Source: Mimachlamys varia
Lineage: Eukaryota > Mollusca > Bivalvia > Pectinida > Pectinidae
Assembly: GCA_947623455.1 (NCBI GenBank)
Contig: OX392532.1
Location: 51,091,058 to 51,155,057, forward strand
Length of the DNA: 64,000 nucleotides
Direction: 5' to 3'
The translations under genes and the position numbers were made by a program. Shown here one piece after another: positions 23,928 to 64,000 of this stretch; within the stretch, counting starts at the first letter, position 1; every line of letters starts with the position of its first letter. The notes beneath the pieces were generated by a model. It saw only the letters and a program-made list of their open reading frames with translations, was not told the DNA's origin and searched no databases.

Positions 23928-26285
23928 AAAGTTTACTTCGTTCATAAATACATGTAAATAGACATACACAATTTGTCTCTCTCTGACACTTCACTTGCAA
24001 ATTCTGTGCAAAACATAACAAAAGCTAGGGTTCTACCGTATCTAAATATAGACATATTATATATAGCAATACAACTAGGCAGACCTGGACAAACAATAAA
24101 TAACCCTGACCCCCGGGCCTACAACCCCGGGGGATGGGGCGGCAGTTTGTACAGCCAAAATAAATTCACCCACACAACCTTCTAACCCATAGCATACCTC
24201 TGGCAAGATAATAATTCAAAGGCCACAGGGGTCAATAGGTCAAAGGTGAACCCTGGTCAAAGTTCATATACAGAGGTTACGTCGGTGAAACCCTACACCT
24301 GTATGATAACAGGGGGTCACCACACCAAACTACCGACACTGGCTGTCGTTTGAAACGAGTGAAACACAGATATCTTAAAGACAAATGTCTTCCTAACACA
24401 CAGAAACAAGGAATTAAGGCTTGACGTTGGAAGAACCTGCGTGAGTGTCCAGCTAGCAAGAAGCAAAAAAAAAAAAAAAAATATCTTCAACCAAACAAGC
24501 TAACAACTTCCCTCTTGCTTTGTTTTAAAAATTTTTGATAAAAAATTGTCTTTTTATAACAACAAATTCATTAATAGGTACAATGCTAGCCGATCAATTT
24601 TGGCTTATTACTGTGACAGAAAACACTGACAATTTCACAGACATTGACCACGCAGATCCACAAAAGGGACAAAATAGATTTGTCAGTCATAGGAAAATTG
24701 TTTTTTTAAAAAAAAAATAGTCAACAAATTTTTGGGTAAAACTTTGGGTTTTAAAACTTGCCAACAGAACACGTGTACAGGACCTGAGGTACGAACGGAA
24801 GGCACTGAATGTCACGTGTACAACGGGGAACTAAAACATAGATACGGGAAGAACATCCCGACAAAATATCCCCCATCAATACCCAAAGCTTGAGACAAAT
24901 CTATATTGCTTCTGACTCAGATAAAATGTGTATTTTTTGTTTAATTTTGAACAATACTATGGACAACTTTAAAGGGGCGAGTTTAAAAGTCTGATATACT
25001 TTTATGCTGTAACAGGGACACTTTATCAACTACTGTTCATATTTATATATATATATACATCCGATACACAAATTGCACACACTGAGAGACCAGAATGGCC
25101 ATTCAAGTACACATAAGAGAGAAAAACAGGAAAACACTATTTATCATAAAATGTTTGCAACACCAAATAATTTGAGATTACTAGACCTGGGGTGGTGTTG
25201 TTCTCACTACATCAATAATGGATGGGATGTGTCGGATAGGTTAGAGTTACCTGCCCTTATACAAATAGTAAACACATTCAATATAATGTTCACACTGACA
25301 TAAAAGCTTATCTAAACATTGGGGGAGTTGTGTCCCCTGTATCTACATCATATTAACATATATATAACACCAACATTTACTCCAGACTTGGCTTCCAATT
25401 CCAGAGATCTTCTTATTTACATTGTTGTATTATTGGGGTCACAGCTACAGAAACTTGAAAACTGGAAAATATTGTTGTTCAAAGCCCAATAAACAAATGA
25501 GACAATTCAAAATATTTCTAATTAAATATTTAAGAAATATCAAAAGTTTTTTAAACTTTCATTTTGCTTTTCTCAGAATCACCATCTGAATTCCTTAACG
25601 TAGAATTTCTAGTTTTAAGCTTAATCTTTTCAAAGCATATTATGTTATTATTTCTTTTTATAAATTTGGTGTTCAGTTATCATTCCTTGAACCAATTTTA
25701 TTATTTTACCATGGAAATTTTCAGATGTAATTTTATCACCATATTTTTCATGCAACAGAATCACCAATATCTATATATTACTGGGTGTAAGTTATTTTTT
25801 GAACATCTTTGTATGGAATTGGTCAACACAGCCTGTTTTTTCTTCATACAAACACAAACTCACCCAGTCCATAAACCAGACACTGTACAATCTCACACAT
25901 GGAGAAACATTCCAGACAAAAATATCAGATATACAACACTTTGTACACATTGATCTGTGGAATGACCTTTGCTCATTTACATAAAAACTGTACAATTGTT
26001 TATAATATATAGGTATGTGTATGTATATATACTGTCTCACTGTTGACAAGACCGAGAGTTGTCGCCTCTCAACACGAAACAATGTGCTATTCAGATAAAT
26101 GTAAATTATATATCTGAAAATGCTAAACCCTTTCACTGCCTTGTCATTTTTTTCGATTTTTTTTTGTCATTTGATCTCATAACGGACTTGACATTAAGTT
26201 TAACTTTCCACCAAGTCCTGCGGAGAAATCCCATATCTCTTACGGCCATCAATTAGTGTTCATATCAGTGGTGAATATCAATACC

Positions 26286-26373
26286 AACTCATTCATCCCT
26301 AAAATTCCATTATGAACTCTTCCACCATTTGAATTGGAGGAGTTTGAATGTGTCTTCAGGGGTGAAGTAGTTG
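26286..26373. repeat. ~85-bp dispersed palindromic repeat, copy 1
   Basis: AACTCATTCATCCCTAAAAT pairs imperfectly with TCTTCAGGGGTGAAGTAGTT at the other end; the interior TGAACTCTTCC pairs with GGAGGAGTTTGA. Confidence 0.65.
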
Positions 26374-29300
26374 AAGGTTATTTGATTTAGCAGTTCTAAG
26401 ACATGGGATTTCGTTATTATAACATTTGTAGTGTAACATCAACAACTGATGCCTACAAGATTCTTTTCCTGCCTAAAACGAGATTTGCTCTCATTTACAG
26501 CCCACAGGACTCAAAAGGCAAGAACGGCCTCATAGACTTCTGATGATGGCAGTGCATAGGGTTTGGTGATTCACAAGGCCAAGTGTACTCTCGATCTTTA
26601 AGATTGCTATGGCAAACACGTCATACACCAACATACTTACACAACTATGGAATAAATTAAAATCTACCGGTCGCTATTAACACAGAAACACACACATATT
26701 TGATATAGAAGCAAACATATATTTCTGGTGTTATAAAAGTACTTGGGGCAAAAAAACAACAAAAAAAGATATCATCTATTGAACAATGTCATTGTGTAGT
26801 TTACTTTTCTGGCAAAAGGGCAGTGCGTGACCAGCTATATGGAATGCACCTGTGTGTAAAAAAAAAACATCCTAAAAAAAGGTTTACAAGAACTGTTGGC
26901 TCAATTTTTTAATTGGTTGTTCCGTTAACCAATGAAAAAACATTTCGACAGGTATTAACGGAACAAGAGCCGACTGGTTCACTGGTAGTTCACCAATTGG
27001 TCGATGGTTGGTCATACTAAGTAATTCAAACGATATGTTGTTGTCATGGCAACTATACACAATTAAATGCATGTGATTGGATAAATTTCATTGGAACCCT
27101 GATGAACTGGAAAAAATGTTCTTCTAAATAAAGACAAATTTTGAATGTACAAAAACTTTGATTATCAGTTTTTCATTAAACATGTAATTCATGCAGTACT
27201 AGGACATTCAATTGCACAACCATTTACCCCAGTAAGTAACCCTGCCATGTACGACAGCTGGGTACCAACACATCATTGTGGTAGACATGTAAAAATACGG
27301 CTGTAGACATTTACACCAAGGAAGTCGTACTACAATGCATAGGATACCGACAGAATTCATAAACCAACCATCTACAGACCACTATTAACCCTCACAGTTA
27401 ACTGTTCTTAGAGCACATAAAAACGTACAATAAAATAGTTGCTAGTCCGATACTGTGGTGTGGAGAGGCCTGTTACAAGTGAAGAAAGCCTGCAGCATGT
27501 TTTCCCTGAGATGTTCCGACATACAGAAAGCAGAAAGTAAGAAATCCTTACTTTCATCTCTATTCATGGAAAGAAATACATCTACTTGTTGAACAAGAAA
27601 AATCATGAAAAAAAAAAATTCTGCTAAAAAATACTGGCATATTAAATGGTGTTATAAGAAGCATACAGTTGGAATATATCCGTGTTGATGTACTTTGTAA
27701 TATACAACCAAACTCTACATCACGTAGATCAATACTTAGTATATACATCTTTTCAAGCGACAACCTAAGATTTATAGTCGCTACATTGAGTCCCAGGTTT
27801 TATAGAAATAAAAAAAAAAATGCATGCTAAACATACTGGCTTAGAGCACAGGCATTTAAACACACTGGATAGCCCGACATATATCCGACATGCATATATT
27901 GTGTGATTGGAAGAAAATAATAAATATGTAAAACTTTTAGTTAAAGAATTGAGAGTTGGAATCCCTTTCCTTTTTTGATTTTTTCTAATCAATATGTACA
28001 TTTGCAAACAATATATCAATATTACATACACACAAAAAAATAGAGAAAAGAATGAGAAGGTATCACTGTACACATCCTCATGCATTAAGAATACATTAGT
28101 CAAACAAAAATAAGAAATAAAATATAGGACACGGATGAAATAGAAGGAATAATAAAACGTGAGATATACATTATTCAACGTGAGATCATTAGGCGAGGAC
28201 TATCAGTAAACACAACACTTTAGGGAAACTCTCGACACTTAAATCACGGTCACTTTGGGACGCACAAGACACACTGGAAAAGTGTCCAACACAGTGTCCA
28301 GGTCCCAGTTCTCCGACATTCCTCAACTTACTCCACTAATGTTCTTCTCTCCCATGGAAAGACAAAGAATGTGTTTTTACCCTGTCATCCCTGTAGACTA
28401 TAATGGACTCGACCAGCCAATGCCTGGCAGAGTTTACTGCAGTTACAGAGGGATGAGGGTTCTAAGTGAAGGGATGTCTACAAACTGGGACAGGAAACCA
28501 TGACAAGGTACCTACATGCCCCGACTTATTACACTTATCAACAATGTATTTTGTTAAAGCTTTCCGTTTGTCATGATTTTATCATTGGCTCAAGTTTCTA
28601 TAAATAGATTGGTAACATATCACATTCCAGTAAAATAATATCATACATGGTATACAAGGTCGTTGACAAGACTTAAATGTCATGATCTTTGGTCAGGTCA
28701 CGTCATGATAGACATGACAAAGTTCATGTTGTGCAATTTAAACGACATGACAAAATTGTGTTGTATATTTGTTTGAACCCTGTTGTCCTCTTTGGAATGA
28801 CCCGACTGTATGTAATGGAACATTCCACCTTGAAAACGTGGGGATGAGTGGTTCATTTGGAATTAAAAAGTTTCTAAGAGTAAAACATAAAAAAAAAAGT
28901 CTTGGACCGATATTAATTCTGATCAAGCAAGATCTTGCAGCAATCATGCGGGAAGTAAAAATGGCTGACTAGGACGAACCATTGTGCTGAGATTCCTGCC
29001 CTCTGCTACACATCAACGAAGACCACAAATATCGTACTGGGAGTTTACACTGGTACCGAGTCGCACAATAACACTGAGGTTTCCTTTTGTACAAAGCAGA
29101 AACATCTAGCCATTCTCGACAACACACAACCTATCTTGTCAACTGGCAAGACGCCTCCAACTACCGTGCATAATTTACACGACATGCTTCACAAAATTCT
29201 GCACATCTGAGGTTTGTACAGAGAAATGTGACTTGACATAATCTGTATATAAATAATCCCTGTCGACTTCACACATGCTGGGACGAAAAACTTTCCTCTT

Positions 29301-29970
29301 TTGCCGATAAACAAGACAGGTCACATTCAAAAGTCTATATGATTTTACAAAACATGAGTTTTTACAAGGTACTGGCACAATCCCATCAACGACCCATCTT
29401 CAGACGCCCAAGTCAGTCCTCCCTCATGGCATAAGATTGGAACTCTTCATACCTTCCCAGGACAAGTCTTACCGAGTGTTATACGATAAGACTGGCACCG
29501 GGATATGGCGCATTCATTGTGAGGAATGACACATACATAACAGATCATTGTACGTGGTCCATCTCCTGCTCTACACCAGAACAAGGGAGACAAATCTCTA
29601 ACACTACATGACTGACAGGTGGAGACTGTTCCACTGATATGTGAGTCTACCTAATTACTATTATAAATAAAATCCAGCCCAACATCTACTCAGCTCGTGG
29701 GTACACATAGAAAACTTTCACATACCGGAAACCTTCTTATTCTACTTTTAGTTAATTGCTTCCAACATTGATGAAAGTCTATATTTGGGAGAATATCATC
29801 CCATTTTCTCGACTTCATGAAACAAACTGTAACTTTTACGGATACAGAGAAGTGTGTCCACATCTGAGTTGAAGTGTGACTGGGCTGAGATCCCTCACCA
29901 GGCAGCTATGTGACGGTAGGCTGTAATGTCAGTTGACAAAGGGAGATAACCCCAGATAAATCTCTTAATA

Positions 29971-30060
29971 CTAACTCATTTACCCCTAAAGACACATTTG
30001 AACTCTTCCAATTCCAAGGTTGGAATGGTTCATTATAAGATTTCAGGGATGAGTGAGTTT
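29971..30060. repeat. ~85-bp dispersed palindromic repeat, copy 2
   Basis: CTAACTCATTTACCCCTAAA at the left and TTTCAGGGATGAGTGAGTTT at the right, with TGAACTCTTCCAATTCCAAG inside. Same family as 26286 and 39666. Confidence 0.65.
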
Positions 30061-30722
30061 GTTGTAAGTAATACTTTTGTTTTTTAACAGAAGATTGAAC
30101 CTGGACTGTTGTGACATGCTACGTTTAATGAACGACTTCATTTGATAATGGTGTCCGGTAATAGTAACAGACCCGTCGTACAATTCACTGTTTGTTACAA
30201 AATACTGAGCATCTATTTGACAGTTGTTAAAAGTTAATTTCTCTACGACAGGAACATCCTAGACATACGTTTTTATCAATGATTGCAACAGAGGAATTAA
30301 AGATGTCTTCCCAATCTTTTGAAATTTTTGAAAAAGTACAATATTTTTGATGGTGTCAGTGGTATATATATGAAACCAACCGTCACATATCAATCCGAAG
30401 TTTAAACGTCACAGAACTGTTACACAGTACAATTGTTTCCACTGTTTAACAGTGCTATACCTTATAAGACTAAACTAACATTTCGTTCAATTATCATACA
30501 ACAAATATTTATACACACAATTTTCATAATCTGTGAGCACCAAAATCTTTATAATATAACTATCTAACTGAGATATGGATGAGTGGAATTCATTGGCTGA
30601 AGTGTTGACCTCGGGTCAACTGTCATATTTGTACATCCAAGGATGGTTCTAATGAATCCTCCACACATTGGTCCTGGCTGATGATGATGATGATGATGAG
30701 GATGACGATTATGAGGTGGAGG

Positions 30723-60863
<30,141 letters not shown>

Positions 60864-61077
60864 CTGCAACGACAAGAGGAATAAATCAAATGGAAACGTT
60901 TTAAAGATTTCAGAATGTCATGAAAATTATGCGAAGTTTATTGATCTTACAACAATGATACAACAAATGATTTCAACTTTAAACTAACTTCTCTTGTTGG
61001 CATGGATGTTAGTGTGTGGGATCGATCTTAATGAGGGAAGAGAAAACCGTATGGTTGGACAGGTGACCCAATATATA

Positions 61078-61230
61078 CAGGGTTTTCCCCGACGCACAAA
61101 AACCTGCATTTTGACTCCTAAAATTTTCGAAGGACTTCCAAAATTTATGATATTGTACTATATATCATAGGTGATGGGAGTCCCAGGACTCCTAAATTTG
61201 TAAAATTTGAGGGTCCTAGGGAAAACCCTG
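61078..61230. mobile_element. MITE with CAGGGTTTTCCC ends, 153 bp
   Basis: Begins CAGGGTTTTCCCC and ends GGGAAAACCCTG, flanked by TATA-rich sequence (ATATATA left, TATATATG right). Ends and length resemble the hAT-like MITEs at 6634 and 7204, but the interiors differ. Confidence 0.65.
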
Positions 61231-61496
61231 TATATATGTAGTGTATGTACATTTTATCATATATGGTCAACTTCAGGGAATCTATCAAACCCTCGTCTCT
61301 AAACCACCCGAATCCAGGATTTACTGACTAGATATGTAGGTAAGGAAACAACATTTTTGACCCATATTGTATGTGATTATATTAGATCATGGGACTGATA
61401 TGAATCAAATACTAGAGATATCTGGTCAAGATGGTCAAAATTATTGTGCAACTTGCACCAATTAAAACTGAAATTGACCTTAGCTCCATGTTATTT

Positions 61497-61656
61497 AAGG
61501 ATAAACTTTCTATTTTGTTTAGGTTATCGGGGGATAACTACAATGGAAAACGGGTAAATTGAATAACCGGCGAATGTACATGTATACACTGTAATTTACC
61601 TGTTTTCCATTGTAGTTATCCCCCAATAACCTAAACAAAATAGAAAGTTTATCCTT
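61497..61656. repeat. Near-perfect inverted repeat, 64-bp arms and 32-base loop
   Basis: Left arm 61497-61560 (AAGGATAAACTTTCTATTTT...) and right arm 61593-61656 (...AAAATAGAAAGTTTATCCTT) are complementary apart from two visible mismatches. Upstream of NLK exon a, so transcribed if the gene is. Probably a recent fold-back MITE. Confidence 0.93.
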
Positions 61657-61780
61657 ATATTTACAGTATCTTTCTGTGAAATGTTCGTAACTATTTTATT
61701 CATTATAGTCAAATCTTCGAACACATATTTCATTTCAAAACTAATAAACGTTAGAATGGTTCAATACATGTAACAGCATG

Positions 61781-61902
61781 AAATTTGCAAGCTCCGCCCA
61801 CGTTTATTGTTGGTGACGTCACACAATTGTATTTCAAACTGTAGGATTTGCATAGCTCCGCCCACATGTATTGTTGTCGACGTCATAGAAATTTGTCACG
61901 TG
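61781..61902. promoter_or_regulatory. Duplicated octamer-like / GC-box / CRE module
   Basis: Two ~63-bp tandem copies: ATTTGCAAGCTCCGCCCAC with TGACGTCA (61814-61821), then ATTTGCATAGCTCCGCCCAC with CGACGTCA (61878-61885), and an E-box CACGTG at 61897-61902. These are known binding words for POU, Sp/KLF, CREB/ATF and bHLH factors. Could be an internal promoter or enhancer of NLK, or part of an unrecognised transposon. Confidence 0.4.
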
Positions 61903-63464
61903 TTTGACTACAGTTATGCGGTGATAATGATAATCTGTTGAGCAATGATTATCGAGTGAATGTCAGTGTAGACTGTAAATATAAATTTATAGCAATGTTT
62001 ACATAAATTGGTATCCTGATCATTTTGATTGTGATGAAAAATCGCTGAAATGACCCACTCCTTGTTTATACTTATCCCAAGATTGTTCCTGTTGTTCAAG
62101 CCCAAGACTGGACGGACTTTAAAAAATAAGTTTTACCTTTACCAATAAATGATTATAAATGGAAATTTGTTAATTTAAGACCAAAAACTGAAAATGGATA
62201 CAGTAATCTTACCATGTACACCTTGGTACATAACATGAATATCAATAAAAGAGAATAAGCGTACATGGTGTAGTAGCCGAATATTACCTGTAATGTCTAA
62301 TTAACAAATAGCTTTGTAAGAATGTCTGATAGGATTTTATGATATTATGCTGTGGGCTATATGTGTTTGCATGACAAAAACCAATTTTACAACTATAAAT
62401 GCAATATAGCATTTTGCAGGTACATATCAATACACATACACAGATGTACCTACATATATATACGTACTACCATATGAAACACGAGCGCTATATTTACACT
62501 CTGGTGTACATATACAGAACACTGTATTAATATGTCCCTGGAAATAGCTTACTCGCCATGATTATTGGCAGAAATGTGATCTTGGTGATATTTTATGCAT
62601 GCTAAGTACTTCTATTTATAGTTTGAGCCTCTGGGAGATGGGCTGTGCTCAGTATAGAAGATAAATGCTGTGGATTAGCAAGCAAACTCCACACAAGATG
62701 CACACTCTGTTCATTATTTCAGCAATACTAGCGAACCATAGCCATCATATCTAGTACTTTATAATCACATTTCAATCAACTTCCAGTTTAAAATTTGCTT
62801 GCTCATCGTGGCTTTATATTGGTGTAAATTATTTCACTGTTTCTCTGAATTATAAATTTGTGTTTATAGAATACATCATTAGAAAGGTTATCTTTCAAGA
62901 GTTTTTCATCTTACCAGGAGCAAGCTTTTGCAAACTTGTATAAACATAGTTTGAAATCAGACAAAGTGTGTCCAAAGCAGAATACAGATGTACTTTCAAA
63001 TGGAAAAATTTCAGACGATAATTACCCGAAACATCTATAAAATTTCAACGCACTGTAATGTGATTTTTTTGTTTTGTTGAAATTGTAACATGAAAGTACA
63101 AAACAATATACCAATTTTCCCTATGAAACTAAAATCTAAAAGGACAAGTTTTTGCATTTCAAATTTAAGGTAAAGCTATTTTAAATGTCTTGTTAACCGC
63201 CTTTTAGTGAATTCCCCTATCATATATTTATTCTGTAATGTACCAACTTCTGCATTTTGATAAAATAATGTTATACTTTAACAACTGCTGGCCTAGGATT
63301 TTGTTGTATCATGTATTCACGTACATGACTCTTTGGAATCCCAAACATTTTGTACATCTTCATATACACAGACAATTTCTGCAAAGCATACGTGTTTACC
63401 AGGTGGTGTGAAAGTCTATCTTCGTTCAACAATTTTTTGGAGGCACTATCAATATTAATGTAGA
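61903..63464. other. NLK intron upstream of exon a
   Basis: AT-rich; I looked for the glycine-rich-loop exon (IGYGAFGVVW-like) on the minus strand and did not find it. Nothing else recognised. Confidence 0.5.
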
Positions 63465-63645
63465 GGTGTAGGACCCCCGACTAGTGACCGAAGGGTTGTG
63501 GGTAAGAGTCCCAGTACAGCACTACGCTGCATCTTTGAACTAGGTACTTTGAACTACAGTAGGTACTATCTATATTATGCTACTTGACATGGTCAACTCA
63601 GCTGTAAATGGGTACATGAGAAATTGTAGAAAGCTACAGTAGCTG
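63465..63645 (+). mobile_element. Possible tRNA-derived SINE fragment
   Basis: GACTAGTGACCGAAGGGTTG followed by GGGTAAGAGTCCC resembles the anticodon-to-T-arm part of tRNA-derived SINEs with a degenerate B box (63499-63512), and CAGCTGTAAATGGGTAC at 63600-63616 resembles a central SINE domain. The 5' A-box half is missing. Confidence 0.35.
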
Positions 63646-64000
63646 AATTGCAACATCAGTTGTATGCTGGGAGCTAAGATAGGTAATTGCACTTGATCCT
63701 GGATGATTATTTGTGAACCTGCTTTATAAGATGACTTGCAAACTACTGTAGGTTGTGATCAAGTGGAAGGTCTGATATTACATGTATATCATCATTCATT
63801 TTTGCATACTGCTAAACGCGACAGGATTTTCTGGGTTCATTTTTTGTGGATTTCCTTATTAATTTCCCAATACAATGTACTGCACAAGACATGATAAATA
63901 TGCTTGAGTGTACTTTTTCTAAAGATTTGCCCAATCCAACATTTATTATTGTAAAGGAAGATATATTCAAGCTCGGACAAAAGATTGTCCTGCATAAACT

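Larger units (their letters stand above)
23856..30722 (-). other. NLK: Sequence downstream of the NLK stop: candidate long 3' UTR
   Basis: From the NLK stop at 30723 down to the satellite edge there are no tandem arrays and no convincing coding exon on either strand; open frames here are short and unlike known domains. Minus-strand AATAAA motifs occur at 25697-25702 and at 23899-23927. An NLK 3' UTR of up to 6.8 kb would fit, but a shorter UTR plus intergenic DNA fits equally well. Two dispersed ~85-bp palindromes (26286, 29971) and an A-run (24464-24481) are the only marked features. Confidence 0.35.

Noticed and set aside
28255..28503. 82-codon plus-strand frame downstream of NLK
   Set aside because: No domain recognised, no splice context, within the expected length of chance frames.
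60900..64000. Upstream NLK exon with the glycine-rich loop
   Set aside because: I scanned the minus strand for a GxGxFGVVW-coding segment and found none; it is presumably beyond the window.

Overview
The window is eukaryotic genomic DNA: spliced genes with GT/AG introns, long AT-rich introns, transposons and many tandem repeats. The protein-coding content, the motif GGGAGATAA at several places (for example near 15411, 29941 and 49141), and the mix of minisatellites and small inverted-repeat elements suggest a lophotrochozoan, most likely a bivalve mollusc. The species assignment is inference.

The only host gene I can support is Nemo-like kinase (NLK), on the minus strand. Nine coding exons between 60863 and 30723 can be joined with matching splice phases into about 375 residues. 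They run from just after the glycine-rich loop to the natural stop, and include the catalytic Lys, HRD, DFG, the TQE activation motif and the conserved C-terminal tail. The first exon(s), with the N-terminal region and ATP-binding loop, lie beyond base 64000. The 3' UTR probably occupies part or all of the repeat-poor stretch below 30722; two candidate poly(A) signals sit at 23899-23927.

Bases 1-18000 are a repeat-rich flank. They hold a 30-bp minisatellite (174-1122), an apparently intact 4.5-kb piggyBac transposon (2062-6584) with TTAA duplications, 13-bp terminal repeats and a three-exon transposase, several small hAT-like and mariner-like MITEs, a fold-back element, a palindromic minisatellite (10657-11506), and a decayed non-LTR reverse transcriptase split by a composite 'pearl-like' insertion (12565-15319). 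A 32-bp array (15545-17862) and a 5.6-kb 25-bp array with higher-order duplication (18230-23855) separate this flank from the NLK 3' end.

The NLK introns contain about ten further minisatellites (unit lengths 25-95 bp), two inverted copies of a TTAA-flanked MITE, a dispersed family of ~85-bp palindromes, and a 64-bp-arm hairpin. The most striking structure is at 48410-48985: the last 42 bases of an NLK exon plus 8 bases of its 5' splice site are tandemly repeated, giving eleven consensus splice donors in a row of which only the first keeps the kinase frame. Everything was read by eye; no alignment or database search was run.
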